NCBI GenBank assembly: GCA_035528035.1
Contig: DATKZI010000058.1
Span: 1-64,000, forward strand
Source of the DNA: JABLTI01 sp035528035
GTDB lineage: Archaea > Asgardarchaeota > Heimdallarchaeia > JABLTI01
Reading direction: 5' to 3'
Length of the DNA stretch: 64,000 nt
Shown here: one piece after another, positions 9,729 through 18,669 of the stretch
Numbering within the stretch: position 1 is the first letter of the stretch
Layout of the letters: every line of letters begins with the position of its first letter
Translations under genes and position numbers: made by a program
The notes under the pieces: model-generated
What the model was told of the DNA's origin: nothing
The model's input: the letters and a program-made list of their open reading frames with translations, nothing else
Databases searched by the model: none

Positions 9729-10247
9729 ATGGGACAGGAATTATCTGAACAAGAATTAGCTGTTCAACAATTTGTTACAAAAGAACATAAAGTTAAAATC
9801 AACTGGATTCTCACAATTACACTTCTATCCATTGATGATTTAGTTACTATAGCGAATAAATTAGGCTATATCATTAAAGGTGATTATATAGCCTTACCAT
9901 CTGAAGAAGAGAAATTACGCAAACCTCAACCATGGAAACCGATCGACCAAGAACCTCTTCGAAGACGAATCATTCGACCAAGACCAATTAAGCGACCTGC
10001 ACCGAAAATAAATTTAGATTATCGCTTCTGTATCAGTTGTGGCATAGCTTTAAAGGAATCAGGTAAAGTCTATTACTTGGATGGTTTCTGCCAAAACTGT
10101 GGGGAAGATTTAGATAAAATCTTTGATGAGGATAAATCCATCAATCCTTATCACAAAAAGCATTGTGCTAACTGTGGTACTATTAACCCTACAAAAGGTA
10201 GTTTTTGTTATTATTGTGGTTCAGTTAATTTAAGCTCAATTTTATAA
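9729..10247 (+). CDS. Double zinc-ribbon protein with helical N-terminal domain
   Basis: The protein has 172 residues. The N-terminal 55 residues look helical and may form a small winged-helix-like module (LLSIDDLVTIANKLGYIIKG). A basic proline-rich linker follows (RRRIIRPRPIKRPAPK). The C-terminal half carries four CxxC pairs: FCISCG, FCQNCG, HCANCG and FCYYCG, forming two zinc ribbons. Such proteins are very common in Asgard genomes and are presumed adaptors or nucleic-acid binders. The start follows an AGGTT site directly. Confidence 0.7.
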   Translation: MGQELSEQELAVQQFVTKEHKVKINWILTITLLSIDDLVTIANKLGYIIKGDYIALPSEEEKLRKPQPWKPIDQEPLRRRIIRPRPIKRPAPKINLDYRFCISCGIALKESGKVYYLDGFCQNCGEDLDKIFDEDKSINPYHKKHCANCGTINPTKGSFCYYCGSVNLSSIL

Positions 10248-10934
10248 TAAGCTCTTACTTTCACCTTTCATTTTTTTCGTTGTGATTGATGTTTTAAATT
10301 TTTTAAATTTTCTAATAACTAATTCAGCGATATCTTCTATTGAACCTAACCCATCAATTATTAAATCAGCATTTTTCCGAACGTAATTATTTACAATAAT
10401 ATAATTCTCTCTGGACCAATATTGTCCATTAAGATGTTTTTCAAAAACAGTAATTTTCTCTTTTGGATCAGCTTTCTCTTGGGCTATAAGTTCTCTTGTT
10501 CCTTCTTTCATGAAATACTTCCCACCAAAAACTCTCATCAAAACCCTTGCCAAACATATTTCCAAAGGAGTATCCTCTAAAACAACATAATCATATAAAT
10601 GTCCAATATCATGTCTTTCCCTTCCATGTGGGTCTTCTACAATGATATATTTACGTGGTCGTATTTCCTCACCTGTTAATGGTTCAATAATTGTTTCTCC
10701 TGCCAATAGTAATTTCAAATCCTCTGCCAAACGTGAAAGAATGTAGTGTTTCTGGTTCATTTGACTCTCGAGATTATCTGAATCGTCGACCAATGGTTTA
10801 TTTTTTAATAAATGTGAATAATTATCATAAAACAAAGCAGTACCACGAATATTTTCAGCTATTTTTTTCACAAGAGCTGTTTTTCCGCATCCTGATGCTC
10901 CAGCAATTACTATAGCATATCTCTTTCTTATCAT
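10242..10934 (-). CDS. P-loop kinase of the uridine-kinase/AAA-like type (paralogue 2)
   Basis: The Walker A motif GASGCGKT lies at residues 12-19. Later motifs EPLTGEEIRPRKYIIVEDPHGRERHDIG and IDGLG are shared with the upstream neighbour, which marks the two as a tandem duplication. A strand ending in an acidic pair (YIIVEDPHGRER) probably holds the Walker B residues. Fold and length (230 aa) fit nucleoside or uridine kinase-like enzymes, but substrate residues cannot be read. The start ATG overlaps the stop of the upstream gene (ATGA at 10931-10934), showing translational coupling. Its last codons overlap the end of the convergent zinc-ribbon gene. Confidence 0.7.
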   Translation of the reverse strand: MIRKRYAIVIAGASGCGKTALVKKIAENIRGTALFYDNYSHLLKNKPLVDDSDNLESQMNQKHYILSRLAEDLKLLLAGETIIEPLTGEEIRPRKYIIVEDPHGRERHDIGHLYDYVVLEDTPLEICLARVLMRVFGGKYFMKEGTRELIAQEKADPKEKITVFEKHLNGQYWSRENYIIVNNYVRKNADLIIDGLGSIEDIAELVIRKFKKFKTSITTKKMKGESKSLL

Positions 10935-11617
10935 TTCTCCCCCTCCAACGATTCTATATTTTGTTCTTTTAAGAATTGTAGTACTTCTTGAACCAATACT
11001 TTTGGTTCCTTTAATCCATCAATGATCAAATCAGCCTTTTTCTTTACTTTATCACAAACGATTACATACATATCTCGATAAGATTCAAGATATAATCCTA
11101 CAAATTCCATCATATTTTTTAGTAATTCTTCCGGGTCTTCATCACGTTTCTTCACTCGTTTACCATCTTTTTTTACTTTTTCACTATTCAACCAGCGAGT
11201 TAAACTTCGGATGAGAGATATTTCGTTTGGTATTTCTATAAAAATGAGATAATCAATTAGTTCTACCATTTCACTTCTTTCTCTACCGGAAGGATCTTCG
11301 ACCAGTATTATTGGGCTTGGATTTATGTTTTTTTTCGTTGTAGGATTGAGTATACTTGTACCATTTATTAAACTAACAATATCTCGTGTTAATCGAAAAT
11401 TTTTCCATTCGTCAATCTCAGCACCTTCATTGACCCATGTACGCATATCGTTTGGCCATCCTTGAAGGGAATCAAAGTAATCATCAAATTTCAGAACTGC
11501 TAATCCCCCAAGTTCCTCTGAAAGATGTTCAGCTAGTGTTGATTTTCCAGAAGCAGGATTACCCGTTAAAACTACTACAATACTTTTCATTTCCACAACA
11601 TTATTTGGGTCACCCAT
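10931..11617 (-). CDS. P-loop kinase of the uridine-kinase/AAA-like type (paralogue 1)
   Basis: The Walker A motif GNPASGKST (about residues 18-26) is followed by LKFDDYFDS, the position where uridine kinases carry the nucleoside-binding aspartate. ILVEDPSGRER corresponds to the Walker B region and is nearly the same in the next gene. The 228-residue length fits small-molecule kinases. Both copies keep an intact P-loop, so both may be active, perhaps as a heterodimer; that is inference. The preferred start at 11617 gives a short N-terminal extension; an in-frame ATG 27 bases downstream (MKSIVV) would begin directly at the first strand. Confidence 0.7.
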   Translation of the reverse strand: MGDPNNVVEMKSIVVVLTGNPASGKSTLAEHLSEELGGLAVLKFDDYFDSLQGWPNDMRTWVNEGAEIDEWKNFRLTRDIVSLINGTSILNPTTKKNINPSPIILVEDPSGRERSEMVELIDYLIFIEIPNEISLIRSLTRWLNSEKVKKDGKRVKKRDEDPEELLKNMMEFVGLYLESYRDMYVIVCDKVKKKADLIIDGLKEPKVLVQEVLQFLKEQNIESLEGEK

Positions 11618-11752
11618 TTATTTTACTCTTTGCTATATTCTTTATTCACTTCTTTCTTTAATCAAAATTAAATTATGAAGAAAATAATTATAAAATGTCT
11701 TGCTATTTGTTAGTCTATTCCTATCTATTGTATCTATTGGAGACTCATAATT

Positions 11753-12640
11753 ATGAATAAAGTTGCTATAGTAACAGATGGTGTCTGTGATCTATCTAAA
11801 GAGATCATAGAAGAATATGGTATTTTCACCATTCCTTATCGAGTGATTTTTGGTGAAGATATTTATCGTGTATGGCATAATGGCAAATACACAATTAGCA
11901 TCAGTGAATTTTGTGATAAATTAGCAAAAACAACCAAGGAAAGTCTTCCAAGAACATCAATCCCTTCCCCAGGAGAATTCAAAGAAGCTTTTGATGAAGC
12001 TTTTGAAAATGCTGATTCTGTTATTGCTGTAATTTTAACTTCAAAAATGTCCGGAGCAGTTCAAACTGCTCAAACTGTTATTAATAACTTTTTCAAAGAC
12101 AAAGATATTACTGTTTTTGATTCCCTTCAAACTATGACAGGAACAGGTATCATAGCCTTAGAAGCTGCAAAGCTTGCTAAAGCAGGCAAAACGAAACAAG
12201 AAATTTTAACTAGGCTGGAATCTATTAACCCTCGAGTTCGCACAATCTTAGCTATGAATGATCTTGACTATCTTGAAAAACAAGGTCGACTTGGACCTAT
12301 TCAAAATATTCGTGAAAAAAATCCTGAGGTAATCCCGGTAATTCATTTGAAGGATGGGATTTTACAACCATTAACCATTTTCCAAAATGAAACTGATATG
12401 ATCGCTCGTTTGAAAGTCTTTGCTGAAAAGATATTAGAACAAAACGAGACTGGTGAAATTTTTATAACTAACATTAATCATGGCAAAGCCTCAAAAGTAA
12501 TGTATGATGTTTTAACCAAAGAGAATGTACTTGGTCTTAGAATACATTATTATGAAGCGAATGCTATTTTAGGTGTTTATTCAGGTCCACACACTATATG
12601 TATTAGCTATATCGGTAATTTTGATAATAATTGGGTGTAG
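11753..12640 (+). CDS. DegV/FakB family fatty-acid-binding protein
   Basis: The protein has 295 residues and covers the whole DegV fold. VAIVTDGVCDLSKEI at the N-terminus, TSIPSPGEFKEAF (about 64-76) and the SKMSGAVQTAQT segment (about 97-108) are the motifs that bind a fatty-acid carboxylate in this family. In Firmicutes the homologue FakB presents a bound fatty acid to the kinase FakA, giving acyl-phosphate, which PlsY or PlsX then uses. A PlsY gene lies immediately downstream in convergent orientation. No FakA-like (DAK2-domain) kinase occurs in the window. The start follows a GGAGA ribosome-binding site. Confidence 0.85.
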   Translation: MNKVAIVTDGVCDLSKEIIEEYGIFTIPYRVIFGEDIYRVWHNGKYTISISEFCDKLAKTTKESLPRTSIPSPGEFKEAFDEAFENADSVIAVILTSKMSGAVQTAQTVINNFFKDKDITVFDSLQTMTGTGIIALEAAKLAKAGKTKQEILTRLESINPRVRTILAMNDLDYLEKQGRLGPIQNIREKNPEVIPVIHLKDGILQPLTIFQNETDMIARLKVFAEKILEQNETGEIFITNINHGKASKVMYDVLTKENVLGLRIHYYEANAILGVYSGPHTICISYIGNFDNNWV

Positions 12641-12672
12641 GTTTTTCTCCTACACATCTGTCTTTTTTTTCA
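12635..12672. terminator. Terminator hairpin between degV-like gene and plsY
   Basis: GTGTAGG (12635-12641) pairs with CCTACAC (12649-12655) around a pyrimidine loop, followed by ATCTG and a run of T residues. It overlaps the TAG stop of the DegV gene. Confidence 0.6.
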
Positions 12673-12685
12673 AATTTATTTGGTA

Positions 12686-13420
12686 TTAGGATTCATCAGA
12701 ACTATATTTTTGTTCCACATTTTCACCAATACGCCAAGTAGCAGATTTGCTATGCTTCAATTTGCTTTGGACCATCCTTACTAGCATTGTCATGCCCATT
12801 GTAAACAACAACAATCCTAGTTTTACAGCTATAAAGTCTGGTTCCCATGGAAAAGCATGAAATGGCATAAGACTCCAGGGAGGATTAATAGGAATGAACA
12901 TAATCAGAACTGATTGCAGTAGGATAGCAAGTAAAGTTCCTACTCGAACATTGACCTTTTTAGTAAGCATAATGACAATAATGAAAATATTGTAAAAACC
13001 AAAGACTATGGGATTGATATAGATTACAATACCAGTATAGACTCCTAGTCCTTGACCACCATCGAATTTTAACCAAATAGAATAATTATGGCCGAGAATA
13101 CAGCAAATTGATCCCAGAAAACAAGCTAGCGAATGCCAAATATTGGTTCCTTCTGTGGAAACAAAATAATCTAAGGAAAAAATGTGATCTATCAAAGCAA
13201 TTGTTACAGTTCCCTTAAGGAAGTCTAAAAACAATATTGGTATTCCAACTGCAGGTCCTAATGTTAGTACAGCATTCATACCCCCAGCATTTCTAACATT
13301 ATAATTTCTAACATCCTTCCCAAAAGCAATTTTTCCTATCCAAACGGAAAAAGGAATTGATCCTAACAAATATCCTCCTATACAGCTTAAGATAAGCCAA
13401 AGGATTTTCAGTCCAGTCAT
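12686..13420 (-). CDS. plsY: Glycerol-3-phosphate acyltransferase PlsY (acyl-phosphate dependent)
   Basis: This multi-helix membrane protein has the three PlsY loops. Loop 1 is GGYLLGSIPFSVWIGK, with the essential S-x-P. Loop 2 is RNAGGMNAVLTLG, where bacterial enzymes have GNPGATNVLR. Loop 3 is GHNYSIWLKFDGGQGLG, where bacteria have GH-x-F-(P/S)-x-x-x-x-F-x-GGKGVA. Bacterial PlsY transfers acyl groups from acyl-phosphate to sn-glycerol-3-phosphate. The reading frame extends upstream to a TTG at 13534; I prefer the ATG at 13420 because family members begin directly with the first helix. The substitutions in loops 2 and 3 (GATN to GGMN, GGKG to GGQG) could mean altered substrate use. Confidence 0.8.
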   Translation of the reverse strand: MTGLKILWLILSCIGGYLLGSIPFSVWIGKIAFGKDVRNYNVRNAGGMNAVLTLGPAVGIPILFLDFLKGTVTIALIDHIFSLDYFVSTEGTNIWHSLACFLGSICCILGHNYSIWLKFDGGQGLGVYTGIVIYINPIVFGFYNIFIIVIMLTKKVNVRVGTLLAILLQSVLIMFIPINPPWSLMPFHAFPWEPDFIAVKLGLLLFTMGMTMLVRMVQSKLKHSKSATWRIGENVEQKYSSDES

Positions 13421-13577
13421 TTTTATCAAATCAGTGGTAATAGTTGAAATAATTGGTTGTACTATTCTTTTAACGATTATAGATTTTATTCTTTTTAACT
13501 CATATTGAGTGATTTTACAAAATAAATCATTCAACCATTTCTACTAAAGTTAGAGATTTTCTCAAAGAAAATAATGG

Positions 13578-16427
13578 TTAGTCGTCGCTATAAAAATTGG
13601 ATCCTTTTTCAAATATCTGGATGTCAAGCATATCAAAATTTAATGTTTGTAAACACTTAGGGCAATGACCATATTTCTCTATATGGTTAAGAAGATGATC
13701 CAAATGATGTAAACTATTACATTTTGGGCACACAACAACTAACTGAGATGGTTCTATTGGCATATTACAGGTAGAACATATAGCTACCTCAAAATCACAT
13801 TTAGTACACATAATGTCTGTAGTGTTTATTTTATTACCACAATAGTAACATAAAACCTCATTATTCGGGTAATCATATGCTGATTTTCTATGAAAGATAG
13901 ATTTTTCCTTATTGTATTGTCCTAAAAATTGCAGTATGCCACTCTTTTCCCATTCAGTAAGATAATCGATAATCATGTATTCTTTAATTGAGGTTTGTAA
14001 TGATAGTTCATTAAGAGTCTTTTCAGTTTCATGTGGAATTAAAGCCAAGGCAATAAATAAGGACAAATTATTCGACTTCTGAGTAATTTCTTTTCTTTTA
14101 GAATTAATTTTTTTGCGATGTTTTACTAGTTGAATCGAAACAACATATGAAAGAACAGCAATTATTAGAATAGAGAATATTGCCGCTAAAGAAATAATTG
14201 TTTTTCTGACTAAAAGTTTTGGATAATCGTTTGCATTCAATGGATCTGTGTGATATTTTAGAACTTCATCACCGTCTGAAAAACCATCGCCATCTGTGTC
14301 TGGATTGAGTGGATCTGTAAAATAAATTTTTAATTCATCAAAATCGGAGAGAGAATCAAAATCTGTATCAGCATTGTTTGGATCAGTAAAAGTTTGAAAC
14401 CATTCTTCAAAATCTGATAACCCATCTTCATCCGAATCTGGATTATAAGGATTAGTTTTAGTTTCTTCATACTCTATATAATCATCTAGTCCATCTGAGT
14501 CAATATCTGTTGTTAAAAGCAATGTGCCTAAAATATTATCCACCAAAACAGTTATTCCATTAGACCACTTTATTCGGAAGGAAAATTCAATTAGATAATT
14601 ATCATAAGTATTTTCGTAATCTGGTTCATATAAATATTCAGAAAGTAGAATAATATCATAATCAGTTTCTATTTCATAAACAATAATTCCATTAGCTGTT
14701 AAACAATAAACGATCTGGTTCCTTAGATATAACTGCAAAATAAATCCTGTTACTTTATTTTTTATTAGAATAGGATTGAACGGATCTGAAAAATCATAGA
14801 TTTCAAGTAAACTTGAACCTATGTATAAATAGTTACCATCTGATTCTACACCAGTTATTTTTCTACTAATTGATCTGATAAAAGTGACATCTGTTGTGTC
14901 TAAGCAATTATAAATATAAGCAATATTTCCTGCATCACAGACAAATAATAGCTCATCTTCGATAAAAACATGAGCAATATAGGAATATCTCAAAGATATA
15001 ATAGTTATTAATTTAGGATTATATTTATCCGAAATATCAACAAGAATTGTTCCATTTGTTCCAGCAGCAATTGCTAATAGATTTTCCTGGATATCAAAAT
15101 CGTATAATTCTATTGTTGGATAAGGAAATTCTCCTATTAAGATTGGATTTGTTAAATCGCTAATATCAAAAATCTTCACTCCAAAGAATTGAGTTAAAAT
15201 AAAAAGATAATTATCTTGAATCAGTAATCGATGATAAATACCTGTGTCGTCATAGTTACTAAGCTCTTCAAATGTCCATGTATCAGTGATATTTAATATT
15301 GTTAAACCATTACAACCTCGTGCAAGGAATATTGTTCTGTTCTGTAAAATTATATCATCGAACATTCCATTTGCTTGCAAATGAATTTTATTTTCAACTG
15401 TAGGATCGTCTAAATTATATATTTCTAATCCGTCCCATATTTCAGCTGTAAATAAACATGTATCAGTCAAAAAAAGATCATGTATTAAACCACCATCATT
15501 AATTGCAGCGATTTGATGAACTGCCATACTATTTGAGTAATTTATCAATCGAATACCAATAAGCTCGTATCCTAAGGATATAATCCCATTTTTGCTTGTT
15601 CCGCAAGTGGGAATGCTATAGTAATTGTGGTAATAACTGTGTAGTAAGTTTGGTGCAAAAAGATTAGAAATATCATATTTATCTATTACTTCTCGACCTA
15701 CATAATACAGATAATTACCTTCAACAGTAATAAATCCCGCCAAACCAACATGGAATGATCCAGTTTCAGTAATATTCGTAGGATCAGTAACATTAACAAA
15801 ATGGATAAAGCCTTGATCTAAGATGAAAAGATAATTATTGTTATAGCAAATGTAAAATGTCCAATAATTACGAAAAACATCCAATCTTTCAATTGACCAA
15901 TAACTTGTGATATTATAGACTTCTATTCCTTGAGTCATTTTTGAAAAATAAATTAACGTTCCATTAACATAAACATCGTTAAATTCCCCTTCTGTGGAAC
16001 AACTATATACATACTCCGGATTATAAGGATCACTAGCATTAAAGATCTCAAAAGTACCGTAATTTGATACTAGATAAACAATACTATCTTGAACATGTAG
16101 AGCACAATAATTACTACCCCAAGAAGTTGAGCTTAACAAAATAGGTGCTTCCTCATTTGATATATCATAAATATAAAGACCGTTAGGAGCTATCGCATAA
16201 CAAGTTGTATTTTCAACAAAAACATCAACAATGATAGTTATCTCCTCACTCCAGTCTCCTAATTCGTCAAAAGAAAAACTATTAAATTTTGATGTAATTG
16301 GTGAGATTTCAGTTATTGTGGTGTTTTCAGAAAAGTTTGTTTGATGAAAGATCAATGGTAAAATAAGAATTAATATTTGGATAAAAAAAAGTAATTTTTT
16401 AGAATTTAATTTTCTTTTTACTTTCAA
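13578..16427 (-). CDS. Membrane receptor-like protein: LVIVD propeller, calcium repeats, TM, winged helix and RING-like zinc domain
   Basis: The protein has 949 residues. A hydrophobic leader (about 10-28) is followed by LVIVD-type repeats (about 60-620). Thrombospondin-type-3-like acidic repeats (DSDGLDD, DSDEDGLSDFEE, DTDFDSLSDFDE, DTDGDGFSDGDE) fill about 635-730. One membrane helix (about 737-760) precedes a basic stop-transfer sequence. The cytosolic tail has a winged-helix-like segment (about 785-845). It then carries zinc pairs C860/C863 and C874/C877, then C884/C887, C900/C903, H907/H908, H911, C922/C925. The last set resembles a RING-like finger ending in CPKC. It thus links an outside sensor to an inside zinc module. 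The start is a TTG with an upstream GGGGAAG. No function is known to me. Confidence 0.75.
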   Translation of the reverse strand: MKVKRKLNSKKLLFFIQILILILPLIFHQTNFSENTTITEISPITSKFNSFSFDELGDWSEEITIIVDVFVENTTCYAIAPNGLYIYDISNEEAPILLSSTSWGSNYCALHVQDSIVYLVSNYGTFEIFNASDPYNPEYVYSCSTEGEFNDVYVNGTLIYFSKMTQGIEVYNITSYWSIERLDVFRNYWTFYICYNNNYLFILDQGFIHFVNVTDPTNITETGSFHVGLAGFITVEGNYLYYVGREVIDKYDISNLFAPNLLHSYYHNYYSIPTCGTSKNGIISLGYELIGIRLINYSNSMAVHQIAAINDGGLIHDLFLTDTCLFTAEIWDGLEIYNLDDPTVENKIHLQANGMFDDIILQNRTIFLARGCNGLTILNITDTWTFEELSNYDDTGIYHRLLIQDNYLFILTQFFGVKIFDISDLTNPILIGEFPYPTIELYDFDIQENLLAIAAGTNGTILVDISDKYNPKLITIISLRYSYIAHVFIEDELLFVCDAGNIAYIYNCLDTTDVTFIRSISRKITGVESDGNYLYIGSSLLEIYDFSDPFNPILIKNKVTGFILQLYLRNQIVYCLTANGIIVYEIETDYDIILLSEYLYEPDYENTYDNYLIEFSFRIKWSNGITVLVDNILGTLLLTTDIDSDGLDDYIEYEETKTNPYNPDSDEDGLSDFEEWFQTFTDPNNADTDFDSLSDFDELKIYFTDPLNPDTDGDGFSDGDEVLKYHTDPLNANDYPKLLVRKTIISLAAIFSILIIAVLSYVVSIQLVKHRKKINSKRKEITQKSNNLSLFIALALIPHETEKTLNELSLQTSIKEYMIIDYLTEWEKSGILQFLGQYNKEKSIFHRKSAYDYPNNEVLCYYCGNKINTTDIMCTKCDFEVAICSTCNMPIEPSQLVVVCPKCNSLHHLDHLLNHIEKYGHCPKCLQTLNFDMLDIQIFEKGSNFYSDD

Positions 16428-16484
16428 TTATTTCTTCCCCGAATTTATAATGATTAGACATGACATTAAAACATTATCATTTCA

Positions 16485-17735
16485 TTATTTGATTTCATAA
16501 TGAGCAAACCAGATATTCCCTCCCTCATTTTCATCTGTGATGCATCCTGAAAGGTAAATGGTTTTCCCTATTCCTTTGATTATTCCATATCCGGTATCAT
16601 ATTCGTCATTATATCCTTTTACTGTTTGGTAGGTTTTAAGCTCTAATTGAGTTGTGAATCTTGCTAAAAATATGTTGCTTCCTCCAATTGATTCAGTATA
16701 AACACCTGCTAAGTAGAAATACCCATCTTCAGCTAATATCATAGTATATGCTACATCTTCACCATTTACTGGCCCATCATAAGTAACGTTTTTCAATAAT
16801 GTTAAATCATTGGTATATTTTGCAAGCCAAAGATTATATCCCTCACCTACTTCTGTCATCGTTCCAACTATATAGATCGATCCAAAATTATCTATCAGTA
16901 ATCCATAACCTTTATCCTCACCAGTTGTTGGTCCTGCTACAGATTGGTTAGCAATAAGGTTCAAATCAGTGTCTAATTTTCCCAACCAAATATCATAATT
17001 TGTTCCAAAATTATTGATCGATCCGCTAACATAAAGATATCCTGAATCATCAAGAGCAAGAAATCTTGCTTTATCAGTATTATTTGAAGGACCATTCAAA
17101 ACAAAATAATCAACTATGTCTAGACTTTTATCTAATTTCCCTATAAAGATATCATGACCAGTTGTTGTAGTAATGGTTCCTGCAATATAGATATATGTGG
17201 AACCATCATAGAGTATTCCATATCCTTCATCTATATCAGAAGTCATTTGTCCATCGATTGTTAACTCATTTTTTTGGGAAAGCTCACTATCATATTTCGC
17301 GACCCATATACTCCTTCCATAATCATTAGTAATATACCCTATCACATAAAGAAAGCCTTCTTCATCAAGAACAAGGGTGTAACCCATATCGTCTCCGTTG
17401 GTAGATCCATTGAGAGTAATATTTTTTATTTGAATGAGATTATCAGTAAATTTTGCTAACCAAATATCTGTTCCTTGACTACTTGTACTTACAAAACCTG
17501 CTGCATAAAGAATATTATTTATTGGATCATATACTATTCCAATACTACCATCTAAACCATTATTTCCTCCATCGATACTCACACTTTCTAATAAAATAAA
17601 CGGTTCTTTTCCATCAAAAATATACCTTCGCAATAATACTCCAGTTATAGTACTAACAGCTATTAAAACAATTAAAATTAGAATAACCAAACCGGGTTTA
17701 ATTTTTCCCAGGGTTTTTCTCTTGAATATCTTCAA
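16485..17735 (-). CDS. Membrane-anchored seven-repeat beta-propeller protein
   Basis: An N-terminal membrane helix (about residues 13-34) is followed by seven repeats of about 52 residues with the pattern D-x-GYG-(I/L)-x-x-D-x-x-G-x-(I/L)-Y-(I/V)-x-G-x-x-T-x-x-x-G-x-(D/N)-IW-(L/V)-(A/G)-K-(F/Y/L). This is close to SBBP or NHL-type propellers, and seven units would close one ring. The 416-residue protein has no C-terminal helix, so it is a type II, outward-facing protein. A TTG start at 17735 is decided by a GGGAGG site eight bases upstream. It lies between the RING-tailed propeller gene and the HTH regulator on the same strand. Confidence 0.7.
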   Translation of the reverse strand: MKIFKRKTLGKIKPGLVILILIVLIAVSTITGVLLRRYIFDGKEPFILLESVSIDGGNNGLDGSIGIVYDPINNILYAAGFVSTSSQGTDIWLAKFTDNLIQIKNITLNGSTNGDDMGYTLVLDEEGFLYVIGYITNDYGRSIWVAKYDSELSQKNELTIDGQMTSDIDEGYGILYDGSTYIYIAGTITTTTGHDIFIGKLDKSLDIVDYFVLNGPSNNTDKARFLALDDSGYLYVSGSINNFGTNYDIWLGKLDTDLNLIANQSVAGPTTGEDKGYGLLIDNFGSIYIVGTMTEVGEGYNLWLAKYTNDLTLLKNVTYDGPVNGEDVAYTMILAEDGYFYLAGVYTESIGGSNIFLARFTTQLELKTYQTVKGYNDEYDTGYGIIKGIGKTIYLSGCITDENEGGNIWFAHYEIK

Positions 17736-17806
17736 GATTGTTTCCTCCCTATTAGTAATATTGTGCTTTTTCCCCTATTAAGATTCTTTGAAAAAATAGC
17801 TATAAT

Positions 17807-18502
17807 CTATTCCTCTTCTTTCTTTTCATCCATTAATCGATCAAACATTTTTCTGATGGGTAATAATCCTAAAAGAAATACATGAGAACGTTCTGCTAAA
17901 GGATTCTTTTGTTCTTCCACCATGAGTTTAGGAACAAGGTTCTGCATGAATTTAGTAAATTCCTCCATGAAGAGTTGATATTGTATTTTTGAAAGATAAT
18001 TCAAAGTAAGATGGAAATCTAATTTATCAAAAGTTTCTTGTAATTCAGTATCAGGGTAAGGTTTCAATATAGCTAAATATTCTTTCATTTTTTCCAAGAT
18101 ATTATTCATAAAATCGATCGTTGGATTAAGTGCATCTCTAATAATATTATAAAGCTCATTTCTTTCTTTAATCGACATTTTCTCTACTTGTTCCTGAGAA
18201 TAATGCGGAAGAATATCCATAAAATCAGGAACTATTTCGTAGATTTTTGCTTTTATGTGCCCTCGAACCTTTTCTTCTCGTGTTTCTTGAATTATCCCTG
18301 CTTCCAATAAATTTTGTATATGACGATAAACAGTTGGACGACTTTTGTGGGAAATAATTTTTTCTAATTGTGAAAGTGATAATTCACGGTACATTATGAA
18401 ATACATCATTATTTCAAAATCTACTTGATTTTGTAAACATGACATTATTTTCTCAATATTCACTTTTGTTTTCTCTGTATTCTTGCTCGTCACATTTATC
18501 AC
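17807..18502 (-). CDS. Winged-helix transcriptional regulator (ArsR/TrmB-like), probable ABC-exporter regulator
   Basis: Residues about 15-85 form a winged helix: the recognition part is LSLSQLEKII followed by SRPTVYRHIQNLLEAGII, then a basic wing. The C-terminal 130 residues are helical and probably mediate dimerisation or ligand binding. It is divergent from an ABC exporter operon, and the shared intergenic region has TTTCATAA-based inverted repeats (18554-18607). The family usually acts as a repressor of itself and its divergent operon. The ligand is unknown. Confidence 0.75.
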   Translation of the reverse strand: MINVTSKNTEKTKVNIEKIMSCLQNQVDFEIMMYFIMYRELSLSQLEKIISHKSRPTVYRHIQNLLEAGIIQETREEKVRGHIKAKIYEIVPDFMDILPHYSQEQVEKMSIKERNELYNIIRDALNPTIDFMNNILEKMKEYLAILKPYPDTELQETFDKLDFHLTLNYLSKIQYQLFMEEFTKFMQNLVPKLMVEEQKNPLAERSHVFLLGLLPIRKMFDRLMDEKKEEE

Positions 18503-18553
18503 TCGTCATAAATTCATTTTTCTTTTTTGGTTTTTTAGATATATTTATTAATG

Positions 18554-18607
18554 TTTCATAATATATTATTAAATGATATATTTCATAAACATATCTATTA
18601 TGAAATA
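18554..18607. promoter_or_regulatory. TTTCATAA operator cluster between regulator and ABC operon
   Basis: TATTTCATAA (18579-18588) and TTATGAAATA (18598-18607) form a perfect inverted repeat with a nine-base spacer. A further TTTCATAA copy occurs at 18554-18561. The location between the divergent regulator and ABC genes fits operator sites for the winged-helix protein. Confidence 0.6.
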
Positions 18608-18669
18608 TTTATAATTATTTCGTTATATTTTACCTAAATTAACAAATTATTATGAGAGGAACAACTAAA

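Noticed and set aside
10242..11617. Reading the two P-loop kinases as FakA for the nearby DegV/FakB.
   Set aside because: FakA is a DAK2-domain kinase without a classic P-loop; these are Walker A nucleoside-kinase-like proteins.
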